This document shows positions 7,654 to 11,865 of a DNA stretch of 11,865 nucleotides, one piece after another. The notes beneath the pieces were generated by a model. The model did not search any database and was not told where the DNA came from. It saw only the letters and a list, made by a program, of their open reading frames with translations. Position 1 is the first letter of the stretch, and each line of letters opens with the position of its first letter. Where the stretch lies: the NCBI GenBank assembly GCA_944385455.1, contig CALWXI010000134.1, positions 1 through 11,865 of the forward strand. Reading direction: 5' to 3'. The position numbers and the translations under genes were made by a program. Source of the stretch: an uncultured Oscillospiraceae bacterium. Lineage in GTDB: Bacteria > Bacillota > Clostridia > Oscillospirales > Oscillospiraceae.

Positions 7654-8241
7654 TTACTTCTTGCCGCTGAGAATGATCTTGTCGATGAGTCCGAACTCCT
7701 TGGCCTCCTCGGCGCTCATGAAGTTGTCCCGCTCGCAGGCGGCGGTGACTTCTTCAATGGACTTGCCGGTGTTCTCCGACAGGATGCGGTTCATCCGCTG
7801 CTTGATGATCTCCAGCCGCTTGAGATGAATGGCCATATCGGTGATCTGGCCCTGGGTGCCGGCGGAGGGCTGGTGGATCATGATCTCCGCGTTTGGCAGC
7901 GCGATACGCTTGCCCTTGGCACCGGCAGCAAGCAGAAAGGCGCCCATGCTGGCGGCCATGCCCACACAGATGGTGGACACATCGCACTTGACGTACTGCA
8001 TGGTGTCGTAAATGGCCATGCCGTCTGTGACGGAGCCGCCGGGGCTGTTGATATAAAGCTGGATATCCTTGTCAGGGTCCTGAGCCTCCAGATACAGCAG
8101 CTGTGCCACCACGAGACTCGCGGTGGTGGCATTGACTTCCTCGCCCAGGAAGATGATGCGGTCATTGAGCAGGCGGGAGAAAATGTCATAGGACCGCTCT
8201 CCCCGGCTGGTCTGCTCCACAACATACGGAACTAAACTCAC
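7654..8241 (-). CDS. clpP: ATP-dependent Clp protease proteolytic subunit ClpP
   Basis: This 195-residue serine peptidase forms the tetradecameric chamber used by ClpX. From the GTG start it reads MSLVPYVVEQTSRGERSYDI, the canonical N-terminus. The catalytic triad is Ser98 in GMAASMGAF, His123 in MIHQP and Asp172 in ERDNFM, matching standard numbering closely. YINSPGGSV at about 63-71 is the conserved oxyanion-side strand. The open frame extends upstream to an ATG at 8286, but those extra 15 residues arise from an inverted repeat and are not ClpP-like. The GTG at 8241 has GGAGGT seven bases upstream. It is followed at 25 bases by clpX, the usual partner arrangement. Confidence 0.97.
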   Translation of the reverse strand: MSLVPYVVEQTSRGERSYDIFSRLLNDRIIFLGEEVNATTASLVVAQLLYLEAQDPDKDIQLYINSPGGSVTDGMAIYDTMQYVKCDVSTICVGMAASMGAFLLAAGAKGKRIALPNAEIMIHQPSAGTQGQITDMAIHLKRLEIIKQRMNRILSENTGKSIEEVTAACERDNFMSAEEAKEFGLIDKIILSGKK

Positions 8242-8248
8242 GTTGAAT

Positions 8249-8254
8249 ACCTCC
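8249..8254 (-). promoter_or_regulatory. Ribosome binding site fixing a GTG start for clpP
   Basis: GGAGGT on the minus strand lies seven bases before GTG at 8241. It is the strongest site in the spacer and rules out the upstream ATG at 8286. Confidence 0.88.
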
Positions 8255-8275
8255 AATCTTTTGTGGCGTATAAAC

Positions 8276-8312
8276 CATTCTCTCATGATACCACAGGCAT
8301 CATGAGAGAATG
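8276..8312. repeat. 14-bp perfect inverted repeat with 9-base spacer upstream of clpP, possible operator
   Basis: The arms CATTCTCTCATGAT (8276-8289) and its exact complement (8299-8312) are separated by nine bases. Each arm contains the palindrome TCATGA. The minus-strand RNA would fold into a stable stem, but the sequence after it (GTTTATACGCC) is no T-run, so it is a poor terminator for tig. It covers the best -10 candidate for clpP, which suggests an operator. The arms do not match the HrcA CIRCE arms, although the nine-base spacer is the same length, and no CtsR-type GGTCAAA repeat is present. Function is inferred only. Confidence 0.6.
8285..8293 (-). promoter_or_regulatory. Putative extended -10 promoter of clpPX
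   Basis: The minus strand carries TGGTATCAT: an extended -10 TG, one base, and TATCAT, which matches the -10 consensus at five of six positions. It lies inside the inverted repeat 44 bases before the clpP start. An alternative is TTTACA (8322-8327) 17 bases before CATGAT (8299-8304). The choice between them is open. Confidence 0.45.
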
Positions 8313-8349
8313 TGTCGAATCTGTAAAATAGCGGAAGGAAATCTCCGGC

Positions 8350-9732
8350 TTATTCGCCAGCCTTCTCCTCACCCTCGGCGGGCTCTTCCCCGGCCTCGGC
8401 GGACGCATCCTTCTTCGCAGCCTTCTTGGTGGTTTTCTTGGCGGCCTTCTTCTCCGGCTTAGTGGCCTCGGCACTGTCCACCACCACGGCGACGGCCTTC
8501 TGGCTGACGATCTGATCCTTTACCTGCTCGGGCTGGAGATACTTCTTCACCATTTCGATGTCCATGCCGTACTGGTCGGCCATCTTCTGGAACTCCGCCT
8601 CCACGTCCTCGTCGGTGGCCTCCAGATTCTCAGCCTTGATGATGGCGGCCATGGCCAGATCCATCCGCACCTGACGGGTGGCGGGTTCCTTGGCATCCTC
8701 CAGCAGCTTGGCCTCGTCCATGCCGGTCATCTTCATGTACTGATCATAGGGGATGCCCTGCTGGGCGATCTGCATCTTGAAGTTGTCCAGGAACTGACGG
8801 CACTGGGCCTCGATCATGGCGTCCGGAATATCGGCGGTGATGTTCGCAGCCACCTGCTCCATCAGAGCCTCCTCAAAGGCACGGTCGGCGGCCTTCTGGC
8901 GCTCCTCGGTGATCTTTTTCTTCAGGTCGGCCTTCAGATCCTTCAGGGTGTCGAACTCGCTGACATCCTTGGCAAACTCGTCGTCCATGGCAGGGACATC
9001 CTTCTCCTTGACCTCATGGACTTTCACCTTGAACACCACGGCCTTGCCGGCAAGGTCGGCGTGATAGTCCTCGGGAAAAGTGATGTCGATGTCCTTCTCG
9101 TCGCCGGCCTTCATGCCGATGACCTGCTCCTCAAACCCGGGGACAAAGCTGTGGGAACCCAGCTCCAGGCTGTGGTTCTCGCCCTTGCCGCCGTCAAAGG
9201 GCTTGCCGTCCAGGAAGCCCTCGAAGTCGATGACGGCGGTATCCCCCTCCTTGGCCTCACGCTCCACGCTTACCAGACGGGTATTGCGGTCTGCGAGTTC
9301 CTTGAGCCGCTCGTCCACATCTGCGGCAGAAACCTTCACCTCGTCCTTGGGGGCGGACAGTCCCTTGTAGGCGCCCAGAGTCACCTCGGGATACACGGGA
9401 GCCACGGCCTTGAAGGTAAAGCCTTCCCTGGTGCACTCACCCACCATTTCCACGGAAGGATAACCCACCACCTGGAGCTCCTGCTCCTTCACGGCAGCCT
9501 CATAGGCCTCCGGGAATGCAATATTAATGGCTTCCTCGAAAAACACCTCTGCGCCGTACATGCCCTCAATGATCTTGCGGGGGGCCTTGCCGGGACGGAA
9601 CCCCGGAACGTTGATCTTCTTGCGCGTCTTCTGATATGCCTTTTCGACAGCAGCCTCAAATTCCTCCGCGCTGACTTCCACGGTCAGAGCGACCTGGCTT
9701 TTCTCGAGTTTTTCGCAGTTCTTCACAGTCAT
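8350..9732 (-). CDS. tig: Trigger factor, ribosome-associated chaperone and peptidyl-prolyl isomerase
   Basis: Trigger factor binds the ribosomal exit tunnel and shields and folds nascent chains. From the ATG at 9732 it has 460 residues. The ribosome-binding domain carries GFRPGKAP (44-51), equivalent to the GFRxGKxP signature. The FKBP-type isomerase domain spans roughly 160-242 (GDTAVIDFEGFLDGKPFDGG to FKVKVHEV), and the helical C-domain runs to about 415. The last 40 or so residues form an appended tail, first Lys/Ala-rich (KKAAKKTTKKAAKK), then Glu-rich, beyond the E. coli protein's end. GGAGGAG eight bases upstream fixes the start, eight codons inside the longest frame. It heads the tig-clpP-clpX-lon-engB block, a common Firmicute arrangement. 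Confidence 0.97.
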   Translation of the reverse strand: MTVKNCEKLEKSQVALTVEVSAEEFEAAVEKAYQKTRKKINVPGFRPGKAPRKIIEGMYGAEVFFEEAINIAFPEAYEAAVKEQELQVVGYPSVEMVGECTREGFTFKAVAPVYPEVTLGAYKGLSAPKDEVKVSAADVDERLKELADRNTRLVSVEREAKEGDTAVIDFEGFLDGKPFDGGKGENHSLELGSHSFVPGFEEQVIGMKAGDEKDIDITFPEDYHADLAGKAVVFKVKVHEVKEKDVPAMDDEFAKDVSEFDTLKDLKADLKKKITEERQKAADRAFEEALMEQVAANITADIPDAMIEAQCRQFLDNFKMQIAQQGIPYDQYMKMTGMDEAKLLEDAKEPATRQVRMDLAMAAIIKAENLEATDEDVEAEFQKMADQYGMDIEMVKKYLQPEQVKDQIVSQKAVAVVVDSAEATKPEKKAAKKTTKKAAKKDASAEAGEEPAEGEEKAGE

Positions 9733-9740
9733 TATGTTTA

Positions 9741-9747
9741 CTCCTCC
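9741..9747 (-). promoter_or_regulatory. Ribosome binding site fixing the tig start
   Basis: GGAGGAG lies eight bases before the ATG at 9732. The longer frame from 9756 would place this site inside the coding sequence. Confidence 0.88.
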
Positions 9748-9781
9748 GTTCATCAACGGCTCGTGGCCGCCGCGAATTGAT

Positions 9782-9790
9782 ATTCTACCA
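9782..9790 (-). promoter_or_regulatory. Putative extended -10 promoter of tig
   Basis: TGGTAGAAT on the minus strand is an extended -10 (TG, one base, then TAGAAT with five of six consensus matches), 49 bases before the tig ATG. No good -35 is seen at the right spacing, as is usual for extended -10 promoters. The 75-base spacer otherwise holds only a weak CTAG-loop-CTAG hairpin with a T-run, not a convincing terminator for the upstream gene. Confidence 0.5.
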
Positions 9791-9807
9791 GAAAAATCTA
9801 GAAAATG

Positions 9808-10509
9808 CTAGCCTTTTTTCACAGAATCGCAAATTTTTTTTGGAACAAATCCCAAATGGTCTGCGGAAATCAGGGCAAACTCCGTTCCGCCACGCATCCC
9901 CTCGATCCTGCGGCGGATCACCGGGCCGTGGAGGTGCCCGTAACAGCAGAGGCTCACATGATACCGCTCCAGCACAGCGAGGATCTCCGGACACTGGTAG
10001 CCCTGATACAGCGGCGGATAATGGAGAAAGCACAGGGCCGGCCGCTCCCCCGCCGCCCGAATGGACGTCTCCAGCCGTCCCACCTCCCGGCTGAGGACCT
10101 TGGCATTGTGGGGCTTCTGCTCCTCCTCCAGGAACCATCCCCGGGTGCCGCAGAGGGCATAGTCTCCGTAAAAATGGCAATTATTATGGAGGAAATCCAG
10201 GGTGTTGAAGCCCTTCTCCGCAAAAAAGCTTTTCATTTTGGACACCGTGGACCACCAGTAGTCGTGGTTCCCCTTCACCAGCAGCTTTTTGCAGGGGAAC
10301 TGCTCCAGAAAACGGAAGTCCGCTTCCGCCTCCGCAAGGTCGATGCCCCAGGAAGTGTCCCCCGCCAGAATCAGCGTATCCTCTGCGGTGAGCTGTCCCA
10401 AAGACGCTTCGATGCGGCTGACGTAGTTCTGCCACGCCGGTCCGAATACCTCCATGGATTTGTTGGCTGTCAGGGACAGGTGCAGGTCCCCGATGGCGTA
10501 GAGGGCCAT
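9808..10509 (-). CDS. Calcineurin-like metallophosphoesterase, predicted phosphohydrolase
   Basis: The 233-residue cytoplasmic protein has the full set of dimetal phosphoesterase motifs: GDLHLS (Asp8, His10), GDTSWG (Asp51), KGNHDYWW (Asn81, His82), FLHYPP (His163) and YGHLHG (His192, His194). The family hydrolyses phosphomonoesters or phosphodiesters with two bound metal ions, but the motifs do not identify the substrate. No signal peptide or extra domain is present. The ATG at 10509 has a GGGAGGGG site a few bases upstream. It follows the small membrane protein gene by 39 bases and precedes the tig promoter. Its neighbours do not reveal a pathway, so the role in the cell is unknown. The superfamily call is firm and a specific function is not claimed. 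Confidence 0.88.
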   Translation of the reverse strand: MALYAIGDLHLSLTANKSMEVFGPAWQNYVSRIEASLGQLTAEDTLILAGDTSWGIDLAEAEADFRFLEQFPCKKLLVKGNHDYWWSTVSKMKSFFAEKGFNTLDFLHNNCHFYGDYALCGTRGWFLEEEQKPHNAKVLSREVGRLETSIRAAGERPALCFLHYPPLYQGYQCPEILAVLERYHVSLCCYGHLHGPVIRRRIEGMRGGTEFALISADHLGFVPKKICDSVKKG

Positions 10510-10548
10510 ACGCGCCCCTCCCTTCCCGACACCGCCTCAAACGGCGCC

Positions 10549-10785
10549 TTAGTTTTCCGCCGGCTCCTCATCATCATAGAGGAGGCGCTGGCTGCAGTAG
10601 GGGCAGCGCAGCTCACTCATCCGCTCACTGCCCGCCAGGATGGCACACACCACGCACACTCCGAAGCTGCCGGCAAACCACAGCGAGGAGATATCCCCGG
10701 AGAGAAACGCGGACATCAGCGACAGCACCGACGACGCCGCCAGCAGGATACACCGCCGCGCCCGCTTGCGCTCCAGACGCTTCAT
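10549..10785 (-). CDS. Small two-helix membrane protein with a C-terminal CPYC motif, function unknown
   Basis: I do not recognise this 78-residue protein. A basic N-terminus (MKRLERKRARR) is followed by two hydrophobic segments at about 12-29 and 34-52, then a cytoplasmic-looking tail with SELRCPYCSQRLL (57-69) and an acidic end. The single CPYC resembles half of a zinc ribbon, so metal binding would need a second protomer or the Cys pair at 44 and 47 (CVVC), which lies inside the second hydrophobic segment. The basic start suggests both ends face the cytoplasm. It begins 17 bases after the threonine synthase stop with GGGAGGCGGAG upstream, and lies 39 bases before the metallophosphoesterase. 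Spacing, ribosome binding site and sensible topology support a real gene. Confidence 0.72.
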   Translation of the reverse strand: MKRLERKRARRCILLAASSVLSLMSAFLSGDISSLWFAGSFGVCVVCAILAGSERMSELRCPYCSQRLLYDDEEPAEN

Positions 10786-10801
10786 GCTCTCCGCCTCCCG
10801 C

Positions 10802-11865
10802 TCATTTTAAAAAATCCAGCACCACGCCGTCCATGCCGGGCTTCTCGCAGGTGAGGCCGAACCGCCGCTGCTTGCCCTTCAGGGCCGCCAGCCGCCGCGG
10901 CGTGGCCACGCCGGTGACCTCATGGAGCTGATCCAGCAGCTCCACGCCGTCTCCCGCCGGGGTCTCACCGATGGCGCTGAGCACATGGTTACAGAACTTA
11001 TAAGGCGAGGCAGTGGAAGCGAACACCGTCACCGCCTCATCGCCGGTGGCGGCGCGGTACTGGGCCAGCACATCCGCCGCCACGGCGGTGTGGGTGTCGA
11101 TGAGATATCCGTAGTCCCGGTAATACCGGGCAATGGCAGCGGCTGTCCCCTCCTCGCCGCAGCAGCCGCCCCAGTACTGCTCTGTGAGCGCGGCCTTGAC
11201 AGCGTCGGAGACCTCATAGCGTCCGCTCTCGGCCAGCCGGGCCATGTAGCCCCGGATCTCCTGGGCGTTCTCGCCGGAGAGGTCAAAAAGAAGCCGCTCC
11301 AGATTGGAGGAGACCAGGATGTCCATGGAAGGACTCATGGTGTTGTGGAAGGGCCGGTTCCGGTCATACACACCGGTGCGCAGGAAGTCCGTAAGAACAT
11401 CGTTGCGGTTGGAGGCGCAGATCAGCTTCCCCACCGGCAGGCCCATGCGCTTTGCATAGTATGCCGCCAGGATGTCGCCGAAATTGCCGGTGGGCACGCA
11501 GAAGTTCACCTTCTGGCCCATGGTGATCTCGCCGTCCCGGAGCAGGTCGCAGTAGGCGGAGATGTAGTAGACCACCTGGGGCAGGATCCGGCCCCAGTTG
11601 ATGGAGTTGGCGGAGGAGAGGAAATAGCCCCGGCCCGCCAGGGTGGCGCGGATGGCCTCATCGGAGAAGATCCGCTTCACGCCGGCCTGGGCATCGTCAA
11701 AGTTGCCCACCACGGCGCACACGCCCACGTTGGCCCCTTCCTGGGTGACCATCTGGGCCTCCTGCACAGCGGAAACGCCGTCCTTGGGATAGAACACCAT
11801 GATCTTGGTCTGAGGCACGTCGGCAAAGCCCTCCATGGCGGCCTTGCCGGTATCTCCGGAGGTGG
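10802..11865 (-). CDS. thrC: Threonine synthase, C-terminal part (5' end beyond window)
   Basis: The visible 353 residues start in TSGDTGKAAMEGF, a threonine synthase signature, so the frame continues past the right edge; the ATG at 11836 is internal, not the start. The enzyme is a PLP-dependent lyase that converts O-phosphohomoserine and water to threonine and phosphate. Further motifs are QEGANVGVCAVVGNFDDAQ, INWGRILPQVVYY, the PLP-phosphate loop PTGNFGDILAAYYAKRMGLP, ICASNRNDVLTDF and, near the end, FASTASPYKF. These fit the longer E. coli-type class (fold type II). The PLP-binding lysine lies in the missing N-terminal part. The stop is followed after 17 bases by the small membrane protein gene, with no terminator, so the three genes probably form an operon. 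Confidence 0.96.
   Translation of the reverse strand, partial: TSGDTGKAAMEGFADVPQTKIMVFYPKDGVSAVQEAQMVTQEGANVGVCAVVGNFDDAQAGVKRIFSDEAIRATLAGRGYFLSSANSINWGRILPQVVYYISAYCDLLRDGEITMGQKVNFCVPTGNFGDILAAYYAKRMGLPVGKLICASNRNDVLTDFLRTGVYDRNRPFHNTMSPSMDILVSSNLERLLFDLSGENAQEIRGYMARLAESGRYEVSDAVKAALTEQYWGGCCGEEGTAAAIARYYRDYGYLIDTHTAVAADVLAQYRAATGDEAVTVFASTASPYKFCNHVLSAIGETPAGDGVELLDQLHEVTGVATPRRLAALKGKQRRFGLTCEKPGMDGVVLDFLK

Noticed and set aside
4242..7670. Very long plus-strand open frame (1142 codons) opposite lon and clpX
   Set aside because: It is in exact antisense register with two intact, unmistakable genes, encodes no recognisable domain, and is explained by the absence of TTA/CTA/TCA codons in the sense strand. 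The same register explains the frames opposite cdsA and uppS.
8242..8286. Upstream ATG for clpP at 8286
   Set aside because: It lies inside the inverted repeat with no ribosome binding site, and the extra residues are not ClpP-like. GTG at 8241 has GGAGGT at ideal spacing.
8276..8312. HrcA CIRCE element or CtsR operator at clpP
   Set aside because: The spacer is nine bases as in CIRCE, but the arms do not match TTAGCACTC/GAGTGCTAA. No GGTCAAA direct repeats are seen near clpP, clpX or lon.
9766..9807. Rho-independent terminator after the metallophosphoesterase gene
   Set aside because: Only a 4-bp CTAG stem with a short T-run is visible. This is too weak to call, so read-through into tig is possible.
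10510..10548. Hairpin in the spacer between the small membrane protein and the phosphoesterase
   Set aside because: The stem is only about four base pairs (GCC/GGC type) in a G+C-rich spacer, with no T-run, and is expected by chance.
1..11865. tRNA, rRNA, riboswitch, CRISPR array, insertion sequence or prophage signal
   Set aside because: No cloverleaf-like structure, repeat array, transposase or phage gene was seen. Genes are tightly packed, and the largest spacer is about 110 bases (8242-8349).

Overview
The window is a compact, G+C-rich stretch of a bacterial chromosome in which every supported gene lies on the minus strand. Transcription therefore runs from high to low coordinates. The gene order, the strong GGAGG-type ribosome binding sites, the strictly codon-biased proteins and the Lys/Ala-rich tail on trigger factor suggest a Gram-positive clostridial lineage, probably of the Oscillospiraceae type. 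That placement is an inference from style and synteny, since there is no rRNA or other marker here.

Read in the direction of transcription (right to left), the layout is as follows. (1) 11865-9808: the 3' part of threonine synthase, a small two-helix membrane protein of unknown function, and a calcineurin-like metallophosphoesterase, closely spaced as one probable operon. (2) 9790-3179: the protein-quality-control block tig, clpP, clpX, lon, engB. Putative extended -10 promoters precede tig and clpP, and a 14-bp perfect inverted repeat covers the clpP one. A hairpin sits between clpX and lon, and a textbook Rho-independent terminator follows engB. (3) 3154-1: the start of the pyrH, frr, uppS, cdsA, dxr block, whose genes overlap or nearly touch. 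dxr runs off the left edge.

Functionally, trigger factor meets nascent chains at the ribosome. ClpXP and LonA degrade unfolded or regulatory proteins. EngB is a GTPase for large-subunit assembly. The second block joins UMP kinase, ribosome recycling and the isoprenoid and phospholipid steps that feed the cell envelope: Dxr starts the MEP pathway, UppS makes the undecaprenyl carrier, and CdsA makes CDP-diacylglycerol.

Five track-length ORFs should be shortened to internal starts supported by ribosome binding sites: pyrH at 3087, engB at 3817, lon at 6245, clpP at 8241 (GTG) and tig at 9732. There are no RNA genes, mobile elements or CRISPR arrays, and no gene-free stretch above about 110 bases. 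I do not see an undescribed system here. This is a conserved housekeeping region, and the items most worth a second look are the inverted repeat over the clpP promoter and the small CPYC membrane protein.
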